Assembly: GCF_018966525.1 (NCBI RefSeq)
Contig: NZ_CP076607.1
Coordinates: forward strand, 3,038,001 to 3,102,000
Reading direction: 5' to 3'
Length of the DNA: 64,000 nt
Source of the DNA: Paenibacillus sophorae
Lineage (GTDB): Bacteria; Bacillota; Bacilli; Paenibacillales; Paenibacillaceae
Shown here: piece by piece, positions 53,473 through 61,677 of the stretch
How positions within the stretch are numbered: the first letter of the stretch is position 1
Layout: every line of letters begins with the position of its first letter
The notes under the pieces: generated by a model
Seen by the model: the letters and a program-made list of their open reading frames with translations, nothing else
The model's database searches: none
Told to the model about the DNA's origin: nothing
Made by a program: the position numbers and the translations under genes

Positions 53473-53944
53473 CTATATAAATATGATGGCTTTAAAAGCG
53501 GAAATCAAAAGCTCGGTATGTATAGACATAAGGTTCCAATAATTTATGTAACACGGACCGTGTTCCCATAAATGGACAAATATCACTCTAGGCATGTGAT
53601 CAATATCTCTTTCGTTGATCGCTTGGCCGGCATTAGATTGTGACTGATTTAGGTATAAACCGCCTCGGTTAGACAAAGTTCTTTGTCTGCCCGTAGAGTA
53701 TTTTTGTATTGAATTCATCATTGTCTCGTCGACAGGTGATTTCACCTGCGTTTCCGTACTGAAGGAATCTCCCTCTGTTATATACAGTGAAGTCCATGCC
53801 CATTTGGTGCTGAAAGCTCTTAGGCTTGATCAGAGTCATTTTAATGCCTAGAGGATTAGTTTGCAGTGTATAATATACAAAAATATTGTATCTTTTCAAA
53901 TTGTGCTTTTTCTCAATTAAATTGAAAAAATTCAAAGATGCCAA
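53473..53944 (-). pseudogene. Unrecognised frameshifted coding remnant
   Basis: Two overlapping leftward frames look protein-like: one with PKSFQHQMGMDFTVYNRG and EFNTKILYGQTK, the next with LYLNQSQSNAGQAINER and VIFVHLWEHGPCYINYW. They could be halves of one broken gene. There is no ribosome site and no family match that I can name. Confidence 0.25.
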
Positions 53945-54141
53945 GGATCAGCATTTGTTATTCTCACTTATAAAGGAACAAGATTTCTTGTTTTATTACG
54001 GTTTTTAGATGATTTTTCATAAAAGGTGAGAATTTTTGCGCACTAAGTGATAATATTTCGTCATATATTGAGAATTGTAATGATATGCAAGATTATGAAT
54101 ATTTATGCATAAAAATCGATAGTCTCTTTACTCATAAGACA

Positions 54142-54183
54142 AATAAGCCTGTAGCCGCAACGTTTAACGGCTACAGGCTTATT
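54142..54183. repeat. Perfect 16-bp inverted repeat
   Basis: AATAAGCCTGTAGCCG and its exact complement flank a 10-base loop. No T tract follows. It lies in gene-free DNA upstream of the van cluster. Confidence 0.8.
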
Positions 54184-54418
54184 CAAGTTAATAAGGATGC
54201 GGTATTATTAGAAATTAAAGTCTTAGACATTCATGCCGCTGATGCGGCACCATCAGATGGTGAAATAAAGTTATTTCAGGATTGACTGAAACAAAAAATA
54301 GTAGGCTGGGTGATCGCCACTCATCTCACTGGCAGAAGAAACACTATCGAGTTCATATTAATTCACCTTTTTATGGATACTATATATACCTATAGAGAAT
54401 TACTATAAGTTGCAGCGT

Positions 54419-54441
54419 CGGTAAGAAAATCGTAAGAAATT
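54419..54441 (+). promoter_or_regulatory. Tandem VanR-box promoter region of the van operon
   Basis: TCGTAAGAAATT (54430-54441) matches the VanR binding consensus TCGTANGAAANT fully, and CGGTAAGAAAAT (54419-54430) matches 10 of 12, with an 11-bp step. The 70-odd bases around it strongly resemble the 3' end of vanS and its downstream bases at 62709-62778. It should drive the operon beginning with the leader ORF. Confidence 0.75.
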
Positions 54442-54481
54442 CCGTATAGAAAAGTTAGGATCTTGTGATAAGCAACGAATA

Positions 54482-54534
54482 AATAACGCCTATGTGCTCG
54501 GTAAGATGAAACTACCGAGCATATAGGCGTTATT
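54482..54534 (+). promoter_or_regulatory. 22-bp leader hairpin of the van operon
   Basis: AATAACGCCTATGTGCTCGG and the matching right arm (54513-54534) pair along 22 positions with one G-U pair, around a 9-base loop. It lies in the 5' leader between the VanR boxes and the first ORF. No T run follows, so it may stabilise or attenuate the transcript. Confidence 0.65.
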
Positions 54535-54616
54535 GACGTTTGATACGTGGCTTTGTTTTACGTTGAAAGCTTAAAACGAATCAATATCCTAAAATCACGA
54601 CCTCAGGAGGCATACG

Positions 54617-54706
54617 ATGAAAAGAATGTTATTCACAATATATTTCGGAAAACCGATTGAACATGACGTTTTCTCGATAAGTGTTGATGCGAGGAGATCC
54701 TTCTAA
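54617..54706 (+). CDS. 29-residue leader ORF coupled to vanT racemase
   Basis: A strong AGGAGG sits 6 bp before the ATG. The peptide starts MKRMLFTIYFGKPIEHDVFS. Its stop overlaps the next start (TAATG), so ribosomes finishing it can begin the racemase. It may be a coupling leader, or a small protein in its own right. Confidence 0.6.
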   Translation: MKRMLFTIYFGKPIEHDVFSISVDARRSF

Positions 54707-55860
54707 TGTACCGTGACACTTGGGCGGAGATAGATCTAACGAAAATCCGCGAGAATGTAATGGAGATCCGCCAATTTCTGCCTGGTTCTACCAAACTGAT
54801 GGCAGTTGTTAAAGCAAATGCTTACGGCCACGGAGATATCGAAACGGCTAAAGAGGCCGTTCAGGCAGGGGCAGATTATTTAGGGGTTGCCTTTATTGAA
54901 GAAGCTATCCGACTAAGGAATGCTGGTTTGAAACAACCGATTCTTATTTTAACTCCGATTCGTCCCGAGCTCACATCTCTGGCTCTAGAATATGATCTGA
55001 TGCTTACCGTCACTCGAGCGTCGTGGTTTCAGGAGATGCGAGCACACAAGCCTGTCAATGCCCTGTATAAACTATATGTTCATGTAAAAATGGATACTGG
55101 ACTAGGGCGCATCGGAATACGCACGATGGAAGAGTGGCAAGAAATCGTTCCCTGGCTGGCAGCACCGGATATCGTGGTAGATGGGTTTTATACGCATTTC
55201 GCCACGGCAGGTGAGGCAGACAGCAGTTATCTTGAGCTTCAAATCCAACGTTTTCAGGAAATGAAAGAATGGAGCAACATGTTGCCCATTCCCATCAACC
55301 ATTATCACTGTGCAGGAAGCGTAGCAGCACTTCGATTCCCTGAATTGTCCATGGATATGGTTCGTATCGGAGCTGCCATCTATGGATTTTATCCTGAAAT
55401 GCAAGTAACCAACATAAAATTAAAGCCGGCATTCAGTTTGCACAGTAGGTTAATGCAAACGAAAAGACTGAAAAAAGGGGAATATGTAGGCTATAACAAT
55501 GCTTATCAAACAAAAACGGATCAATGGATAGGAACCGTGCCAATCGGCTACGCCGATGGCTGGACGCAAAGAATGCAAAATACGGAAGTGCTAGTGGATG
55601 GATGCCGCGCAGAAATTGTAGGCAAAATCTCCATGGATCAATTGATGGTGAAACTTCCTAAGTATTTTCCAGAGGGCTCAAAGGTTACTTTGATTGGTTG
55701 CTCGGGAGAACAGAAAATCTTAACTTATAAATTGGCCAACCATATCGGCAGCGTATCGCAAGAAATAACGAGTTCCATCACGGACAGAGTGGTCAGGATT
55801 TACAGAAAGAGTGGGGAGAGTCAGCATGAAGCCATCCGAAGCAGAACAACAGCATTTTGA
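54706..55860 (+). CDS. vanTr: VanT-type serine/alanine racemase catalytic protein (VanTr), split from its membrane part
   Basis: A 384-residue fold-type III PLP racemase: TWAEIDLTKIRENV, the PLP lysine in MAVVKANAYGHGD near residue 35, VHVKMDTGLGRIGIR, HCAGSVAALRFPELSMDMVRIGAAIYGFYP, and the second catalytic Tyr region VGYNNAYQT. It lacks the membrane domain of full-length VanT; that half is a separate gene at 57770. Enterococcal vanL has the same split (vanTm and vanTr). In D-Ser clusters VanT makes D-serine. An ordinary alanine racemase is an alternative, but its place in the van operon argues for this role. Confidence 0.82.
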   Translation: MYRDTWAEIDLTKIRENVMEIRQFLPGSTKLMAVVKANAYGHGDIETAKEAVQAGADYLGVAFIEEAIRLRNAGLKQPILILTPIRPELTSLALEYDLMLTVTRASWFQEMRAHKPVNALYKLYVHVKMDTGLGRIGIRTMEEWQEIVPWLAAPDIVVDGFYTHFATAGEADSSYLELQIQRFQEMKEWSNMLPIPINHYHCAGSVAALRFPELSMDMVRIGAAIYGFYPEMQVTNIKLKPAFSLHSRLMQTKRLKKGEYVGYNNAYQTKTDQWIGTVPIGYADGWTQRMQNTEVLVDGCRAEIVGKISMDQLMVKLPKYFPEGSKVTLIGCSGEQKILTYKLANHIGSVSQEITSSITDRVVRIYRKSGESQHEAIRSRTTAF

Positions 55861-56641
55861 AATCCGTGCAAGTAATGAAGAAATATTCAAAGGGCATTTA
55901 GTATTAATAAACTACCAAAACCCTATCAGAAGGCCAGTACATACAAATCAATTAGCGTCTTTGGACATCTTGCCTTCAATAAAGCAATTAAGCAAAGGGA
56001 TGCTTTTGGAGAAGTATTGCCTTGATCGATTTCATTCTCTTCTTGAAGCTTGCGGGGGGATTGATAAAATTATCGCAGTCAGCGCATATCGAACGAAAGA
56101 AGATCAATCACAAATCTATAAAGATTCTTTTATTGAACGAGGCTCCGAATATACATCTAAATATGTAGCTTTGCCTGACCACAGTGAGCATCAAACGGGA
56201 CTCGCGATCGACGTCGGTAGATTGAAATCAAAAATCGATTTTATTGCGCCTTCCTTCCCAGATACGGGCATTTATAGGTCCTTTAGGGTGCATGCCGCAC
56301 AATATGGATTTATCCTCCGATATAAGCGAGAAAAAGAATCGATTACCCGCATTTCTCATGAGCCGTGGCACTTTAGATATGTAGGGTACCCTCATTCCAG
56401 GATTATGGAGGAAAACAATCTTTGTTTGGAGGAGTACATCGATTTTGTTCAGCTATACCGGTATTCTGGGGAGCAGCTAACTATAAAAGAAGAGAACATG
56501 ACAACCAAGATTTATTACGTTCAGGCCAATGGAGAGACATCTACCAATATCCCGATCATAAAATGCGATTCTTACAGCGTATCCGGAACAAATCGTGAAG
56601 GATTCATTGTTACGGTTATCTCCAAAAATCTAGAAATCTAA
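55826..56641 (+). CDS. vanXY: VanXY/VanY-type D,D-peptidase (M15B)
   Basis: A 271-residue zinc peptidase. Zinc and catalytic residues are in SEHQTGLAIDVG (His and Asp ligands) and EPWHFRYVG (catalytic Glu and His ligand). The core stretch from VSAYRTKEDQ to RYVGYPHSR resembles VanXY proteins closely. A C-terminal extension of about 60 residues (IYYVQANGETSTNI onwards) is not part of VanXY. It would hydrolyse D-Ala-D-Ala dipeptide and/or trim pentapeptide. There is no signal segment. ATG 55826 has GGGGAG upstream and overlaps the racemase gene by 35 bp. Confidence 0.82.
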   Translation: MKPSEAEQQHFEIRASNEEIFKGHLVLINYQNPIRRPVHTNQLASLDILPSIKQLSKGMLLEKYCLDRFHSLLEACGGIDKIIAVSAYRTKEDQSQIYKDSFIERGSEYTSKYVALPDHSEHQTGLAIDVGRLKSKIDFIAPSFPDTGIYRSFRVHAAQYGFILRYKREKESITRISHEPWHFRYVGYPHSRIMEENNLCLEEYIDFVQLYRYSGEQLTIKEENMTTKIYYVQANGETSTNIPIIKCDSYSVSGTNREGFIVTVISKNLEI

Positions 56642-56662
56642 TATCTTCAGGAGGCTTATACA

Positions 56663-57715
56663 ATGGACAAGAAGACAATTGCGGTATTGTTTGGCGGTTG
56701 TTCCAGTGAGTATGACGTATCTTTAAGCTCAGCAGCTTCAGTAATCGAAAACTTGAATACCGAAAAGTATGATCTTGTATTAATTGGAATTACACGGGAG
56801 GGCACTTGGCTTAGATATAGGGGGAATATCGAGGATATTCGTAATGACTACTGGCATACTCATTTAGGCTGTACGCCATCCTTTTTCTCGCCGAGCAGAG
56901 AGGTAAAGGGACTCATTGAGCTTGTTCATACAGAATATCATGTGACGCCGATTGATGTCGTATTTCCGGTGCTCCACGGCAAATACGGAGAGGATGGAAC
57001 TTTACAAGGTTTATTGGAACTTTCGGGCATACCGTTTGTGGGATGTGATATGTTGTCCTCCGCGTTATGCATGGACAAAGAGCTGGCTCATAAGCTTGTG
57101 AAGGCCGAAGGCATCGATACTGCGCGTTCCCTTACGGTAGATAAGAGAGAAAGAATGGAAGAGGTCCTGTCAGCAGCACAATTGCTGGGGTTCCCGCTCT
57201 TCGTTAAGCCGGCTAGGTCAGGTTCTTCACTCGGTATTACGAAGGTTCACAACATGAAGGAGTTGGCCTCAGGTATAGAGCACGCCTTTACACACGACAA
57301 CAAAGTTGTCATTGAACAAAACATCGACGGTTTCGAAGTGGGATGTGCCGTCCTGGGCAATTCTGATCCCATGATCGGTGTAGTTGACGAGATTGAACTA
57401 AACGGACATTTTTTTGATTATTCCGAAAAGTATTCCTTGAAAAGTTCGAAGATTCACTTGCCAGCCCGCATTGATGAGGATACGGCAAGCAAGGTTAAAG
57501 AAACCGCACTGTCTATTTATAAAATACTTGGTTGCAAAGGATTTGCGCGAGTAGATATGTTCCTGGCCACTGACGGAAGGATTGTTTTCAACGAGGTCAA
57601 CACGATACCGGGTTTCACATCGAGCTCTCGTTATCCCAACATGCTCCAAGCTAGCGGCATGACTTATGCGAACATTCTTGACAAGCTGCTAGAGCTCGCT
57701 GATGCGGAGGACTAG
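56663..57715 (+). CDS. vanG: D-alanine--D-serine ligase, VanG/VanC-like
   Basis: A 350-residue ATP-grasp ligase: VLFGGCSSEYDVSLSSAASV at the start, FPVLHGKYGEDGTLQGLLEL, FVKPARSGSSLGITKV and FNEVNTIPGFT. The omega-loop EKY (residues 255-257) in FDYSEKYSLKSSKI is as in VanC/VanG/VanE ligases and lacks the His that D-lactate ligases (VanA/B) carry. It resembles VanG along its length. It therefore should make D-Ala-D-Ser. AGGAGG precedes the ATG. The linked racemase supports a D-serine substrate. Which van type this is would need comparison of the whole cluster. Confidence 0.85.
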   Translation: MDKKTIAVLFGGCSSEYDVSLSSAASVIENLNTEKYDLVLIGITREGTWLRYRGNIEDIRNDYWHTHLGCTPSFFSPSREVKGLIELVHTEYHVTPIDVVFPVLHGKYGEDGTLQGLLELSGIPFVGCDMLSSALCMDKELAHKLVKAEGIDTARSLTVDKRERMEEVLSAAQLLGFPLFVKPARSGSSLGITKVHNMKELASGIEHAFTHDNKVVIEQNIDGFEVGCAVLGNSDPMIGVVDEIELNGHFFDYSEKYSLKSSKIHLPARIDEDTASKVKETALSIYKILGCKGFARVDMFLATDGRIVFNEVNTIPGFTSSSRYPNMLQASGMTYANILDKLLELADAED

Positions 57716-57719
57716 AGTT

Positions 57720-57773
57720 ATGGTGAACATGAACATCCGGCATAACAACGACTTTGACGGACAGTGGATATGA
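57720..57773 (+). CDS. 17-residue coupling ORF upstream of vanTm
   Basis: MVNMNIRHNNDFDGQWI, with GGAGG 9 bp upstream of its ATG. Its stop overlaps the ATG of the membrane gene (ATGA at 57770). The membrane gene has no good ribosome site of its own, so it is probably translated through this ORF. Confidence 0.5.
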   Translation: MVNMNIRHNNDFDGQWI

Positions 57774-58822
57774 TGACAACTAGAAACAACTACGGTGCAA
57801 TCGATCATTTCAGAATCATTGCGGCAATTCTAGTCATTGCTATCCATACACGTCCATTATCAACTTACACCGTATATGGTGATTTTCTTCTCACCGGCAT
57901 ACTCGCACGACTTGCAGTGCCATTCTTTTTTATGGCCTCGGGCTTCTTCCTCTTTCGGAAGTCGTCTGAATCAAGCGGACCGAGTTGGAAAATGGTGCAT
58001 GGTTATGCGTACCGGATAGGATTGCTTTACCTTCTGTCGATTTTGATTTATCTTCCAGTCAACCTGTACGCGGGGTATTTTAAAGCGTTCGGTTGGCTCG
58101 GTCTTGTGAAAGATGTTCTGTTCGACGGCACCTTATATCATTTGTGGTATTTCCCCGCACTGTTCCTAGGTATTTATTTGACGGTTTATTTATATAAGAA
58201 GGTTCCGTTTCCGCTTCTGCTGGCCATCACCGGCTTGCTGTATATGATCGGCCTGCTCGGTGACAGCTATTTCGGAATAACCATAATGAGCCCTACTCTA
58301 CATGCCATCTATTCGCAGATGTTCACGATATTTGATTATACGAGAAATGGTCTATTTTTCTCACCGATATTCCTTGCATTAGGCGCAAGTCTTGGGATTC
58401 GGCCAGGATCTCTTCACTCGGTGCGAGTAAGCGCGGTTTGCTTTGCGGTCTTCCTGGGCTTGATGCTTGCGGAGGGGGTGCTGCTAGAACATCATGCATG
58501 GCCAAGACATGACAGCATGTATATCTTTTTGGTTCCTGCCGCCTATTACCTGTTCCAATGGCTCATATCGCTGCTCGGAAAGAGCAATAGGGATTTGCGT
58601 CAGATCAGCACGTGGATGTATATTGTCCATCCGCTAATTATCGTGCTCGTGCGCGGTGTCGGCAAGGTAACCGACTTAAGATGGCTGCTTCTATCGAACA
58701 GCGTCTCGCATTTTGTTTCCGTCACACTGTTGTCAGCCCTTGTTGCGATTGTTATCGCAAGAATTGGAGCCAGGAGAGATAAGCGAAACCGAAAAAATAA
58801 GAAAGAATCTTGCAGTATTTGA
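57770..58822 (+). CDS. vanTm: VanT membrane domain protein (VanTm), acyltransferase-3 fold
   Basis: A 350-residue protein with about 10 membrane segments of the acyltransferase-3 type: YGAIDHFRIIAAILVIAIHT at the start, LAVPFFFMASGFFLFRKS, HLWYFPALFLGIYL, and ISTWMYIVHPLIIVLVRG. The opening matches the N-terminal membrane half of enterococcal VanT racemases. It probably moves or supplies L-serine for the separate racemase protein. ATG 57770 was chosen for its ATGA overlap with the small upstream ORF; the GTG at 57764 is an alternative. Confidence 0.8.
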   Translation: MMTTRNNYGAIDHFRIIAAILVIAIHTRPLSTYTVYGDFLLTGILARLAVPFFFMASGFFLFRKSSESSGPSWKMVHGYAYRIGLLYLLSILIYLPVNLYAGYFKAFGWLGLVKDVLFDGTLYHLWYFPALFLGIYLTVYLYKKVPFPLLLAITGLLYMIGLLGDSYFGITIMSPTLHAIYSQMFTIFDYTRNGLFFSPIFLALGASLGIRPGSLHSVRVSAVCFAVFLGLMLAEGVLLEHHAWPRHDSMYIFLVPAAYYLFQWLISLLGKSNRDLRQISTWMYIVHPLIIVLVRGVGKVTDLRWLLLSNSVSHFVSVTLLSALVAIVIARIGARRDKRNRKNKKESCSI

Positions 58823-58828
58823 AAGGAT

Positions 58829-60844
58829 ATGAATCGAAGGTTGAAAGGAATAAGACGAACTCGAATAAAAAACAAGGACACCATGAACTTGAGAGTAAAT
58901 GTATTTTATTTTGGCACATTCCTCTTATTTTGTACCATCATTATACGTCTGGCCATTCTTCAACTCGTAGAAGGACCTGGCCTGAAAGATTTGGAAACGA
59001 TCGGACAGGTCAAAAATTACCCGCTTGAGCCGGTCAGGGGCAGCATTATCGATGCTTCGGGAACACGACTTGCTTATTCCACGTCAACGCAAGCATTGTA
59101 TATTACGCTCCTCAAGGACTACAGTTCATCTGATATAGGAAAGAAGAATCGGGTGGAGGTTGAAAAGCTAGCGACGGAAATCGTCAAAGTATTAAATCAA
59201 TATATTGAAACTACAGCAGACAAACTGACGATCGAAGACGTGATGAAATCGATGGATCTTGATTATAAAATGCAGCCTGGTTATGCACCACGTCGAATAA
59301 AAGCAAATCTTACAGCTAGAGAAGTTGCTTATTTTATGGAGCATAAAAGTAAATACCCTGGCATTGAAGTCGTAGAAGAAAGTGGGCGGCAATACAACCC
59401 TGATAAAGTTGCAGTCCAGACGATCGGCTATTTGCAGGAGTTTCGAGGAACGAAGGAAATCAATAAATATAAAGAGTTGGATGCAAAGAACAAGACTCTG
59501 AAGGACCCGGGGCTTATGTATACGGAGCGGGAGAAGGTTGGGGTAGACGGATTGGAGATGATGTTTCAGGAAATGCTGCGTGGAAAGAACGGCTACATGA
59601 GGATTCCGGTTAATCCGCGAAACATGGTTGACGGCGTGCCGACGATGATATCCCCCGAGAAAGGCTACAATGTTCATACGACTATCCATAAGGATATTCA
59701 GGTAGCTGCGCAACAGGCCATTGTCGATCAATTACAATGGCTTCGTACCCATCCCGTTTCGGGAAAATTACATCCGAGCGCCCAGACGGGCTATGCAGTA
59801 GCCCTCGAAGTGGATACAGGCAACGTCGTAGCTATGGCCAGCATACCTGACTATGATCCTAATGTATGGGAACACGGTTCCGATGATTGGAGCACCGTAT
59901 TGAATCACTACAGGAACGGAACCATATCACCTTATTCCTCCGGCCGATCCGGTAACAGATTAGAATCACTGGTGTTGCTGGGATCTACGGTCAAGCCGTT
60001 AACCGTATTAATTGGGCTCAATGAGAAATTGTTTGGTCCTAACGATCATTACAACGACCAGGGGGCTGCTTTTTTTGGAAAGGATAATTCAAGAGTTCGG
60101 AACGCCGGGGGAAGAGCGTTTGGAGAGATAAATGCCAGACAAGCAATTGAGCATTCCTCTAACGCTTTTATGGTCGATTGGATCGGGGAAAAGCTCTATG
60201 CCAAGTATGGATCCCAATCCATTGAAATTTGGGACAAATATATGAAGGATTTCGGTTTAGGCGTTTCGACTCAATCCGGGTTGCCCTATGAGCACGTTGG
60301 AACCGTCGAATATAATAATATTGAACAGGCAGGAAGTTATTTGGCAGCTATGGCGTATGCATCATTCGGTCAGTCGGGGAAATATACAACCCTTCAATTG
60401 GCGCAATATGCAAGCACCCTAGCGAATCGAGGTGAGCGCATCAAGCCGCAGCTTGTCAGCAAGATCGAAGATCAAAATGGCCAAGTCATTAAGCAATACA
60501 AGCGCGAGGTATTAAATACAGTAGTATTTTCCGAGCAATATTGGGAGGAAGTGATAGCCGGTATGAACACGCAGGGACTTCGAGCGTTTGACGATTTCAA
60601 ATTTGATTTTGCACGAAAAACAGGTACATCGGAGCAAGATATCTACGTGGACGGTCAAAGAAAAAGGCTAGAGAATGGTGTTTTCATTGCTTTCGCCCCC
60701 CGTGAAAAACCGAAACTTGCCGTCGCTGTCGTCATACCTGAAGGCGGTTATGGTTCAAGCGCTGCGCCAGTGGCCCGAAAGATCTTCGACGCCTATGATG
60801 AAGTTTACGGACTGGATGGTTCACCCAAACTCCTAAAGGAATAG
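58829..60844 (+). CDS. Class B penicillin-binding protein (transpeptidase) within the van cluster
   Basis: A 671-residue class B PBP: one N-terminal membrane anchor (about residues 22-45), a pedestal/dimerisation region (PVRGSIIDASGTRLAYSTST), and a transpeptidase domain with Ser386-T-V-Lys389, Ser443-S-Asn445 and Lys597-Thr-Gly599. It lies 6 bp after vanTm and upstream of vanRS, so it is part of the operon. A transpeptidase is not a usual van gene. It may supply a cross-linking enzyme that accepts D-Ser ended or tripeptide stems; this is inferred. Confidence 0.85.
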   Translation: MNRRLKGIRRTRIKNKDTMNLRVNVFYFGTFLLFCTIIIRLAILQLVEGPGLKDLETIGQVKNYPLEPVRGSIIDASGTRLAYSTSTQALYITLLKDYSSSDIGKKNRVEVEKLATEIVKVLNQYIETTADKLTIEDVMKSMDLDYKMQPGYAPRRIKANLTAREVAYFMEHKSKYPGIEVVEESGRQYNPDKVAVQTIGYLQEFRGTKEINKYKELDAKNKTLKDPGLMYTEREKVGVDGLEMMFQEMLRGKNGYMRIPVNPRNMVDGVPTMISPEKGYNVHTTIHKDIQVAAQQAIVDQLQWLRTHPVSGKLHPSAQTGYAVALEVDTGNVVAMASIPDYDPNVWEHGSDDWSTVLNHYRNGTISPYSSGRSGNRLESLVLLGSTVKPLTVLIGLNEKLFGPNDHYNDQGAAFFGKDNSRVRNAGGRAFGEINARQAIEHSSNAFMVDWIGEKLYAKYGSQSIEIWDKYMKDFGLGVSTQSGLPYEHVGTVEYNNIEQAGSYLAAMAYASFGQSGKYTTLQLAQYASTLANRGERIKPQLVSKIEDQNGQVIKQYKREVLNTVVFSEQYWEEVIAGMNTQGLRAFDDFKFDFARKTGTSEQDIYVDGQRKRLENGVFIAFAPREKPKLAVAVVIPEGGYGSSAAPVARKIFDAYDEVYGLDGSPKLLKE

Positions 60845-60978
60845 CTCATTTTCGTTTACTAGAGGGAATTCATTCATTCGTGCAACGGCGAATCCCTTGG
60901 CATATAATAAACAAGAAAGGGGTAATCAAAAGTGAATATCCATTTTCAAATACAAGATGGAAGAATGTGAAATAGCAA

Positions 60979-61677
60979 GTGGATGTAAACATTTTAATCG
61001 TAGAAGATGAAAAAGACATCGCAGATTTATTGGAAGTATATTTGAAAAATGACGGTTATGTTGTTTATAAATTTCATAGTGGGACAGAAGCATTGAAGAA
61101 AATTGAACAGATGGAATTCGATTTGGCCATTCTTGATGTTATGCTGCCTGATATTGACGGATTCAAGCTATGCAGCAAAATTCGCGAACAATTTTTTTAT
61201 CCGATCATTATGCTTACAGCCAAGGTAGAAGATACGGATAAAATAACAGGACTTACAATCGGTGCAGACGATTATATTACAAAGCCGTTCAACCCTTTGG
61301 AAGTGATGGCGAGAGTAAAAACTCAATTACGCAGGTATAAAAGATATAACGAGAAAAGCCAGGCTTCAGTAAAAGAACGTGCAGAGTATGATATTCGAGG
61401 GCTTGTGATCAATAAAGAAACCCATACTTGTACCCTATATGGTGAAGAATTGACATTAACACCAATGGAGTTCTCGATTTTGTGGCATTTATGCGAGTAC
61501 CAAGGAAAAGTTGTATCGTCTGAACAACTTTTCGAAGAAATTTGGGGCGAAAAGTTTTTAGACAACAATAATACGGTGATGGCACATATTGCAAGACTGC
61601 GTGAGAAGCTAAAAGAGCCTGTACGAAAGCCAAGATTCATCAAAACTGTATGGGGAGTTGGTTACAAAATTGAATGA
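60979..61677 (+). CDS. vanR: VanR-type response regulator (OmpR/PhoB family)
   Basis: A 232-residue regulator with a receiver domain (acidic EDE at 9-11, phospho-acceptor Asp53 in LAILDVMLPD, Lys in YITKPFNPLE) and a winged-helix output domain (LTLTPMEFSILWHLCEY, FIKTVWGVGYKIE). The sequence is close to enterococcal VanR throughout (KITGLTIGADDYITKPF). GTG start; a TATAAT at 60903-60908 and a 12-residue frame at 60932-60970 lie upstream. It should bind the VanR boxes near 54430 and 62728. Its gene overlaps vanS by 20 bp. Confidence 0.88.
   Translation: MDVNILIVEDEKDIADLLEVYLKNDGYVVYKFHSGTEALKKIEQMEFDLAILDVMLPDIDGFKLCSKIREQFFYPIIMLTAKVEDTDKITGLTIGADDYITKPFNPLEVMARVKTQLRRYKRYNEKSQASVKERAEYDIRGLVINKETHTCTLYGEELTLTPMEFSILWHLCEYQGKVVSSEQLFEEIWGEKFLDNNNTVMAHIARLREKLKEPVRKPRFIKTVWGVGYKIE

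Noticed and set aside
54085..54285. Rightward 66-residue frame upstream of the van cluster
   Set aside because: It crosses the perfect 16-bp inverted repeat and lacks a ribosome site; I treat it as non-coding.
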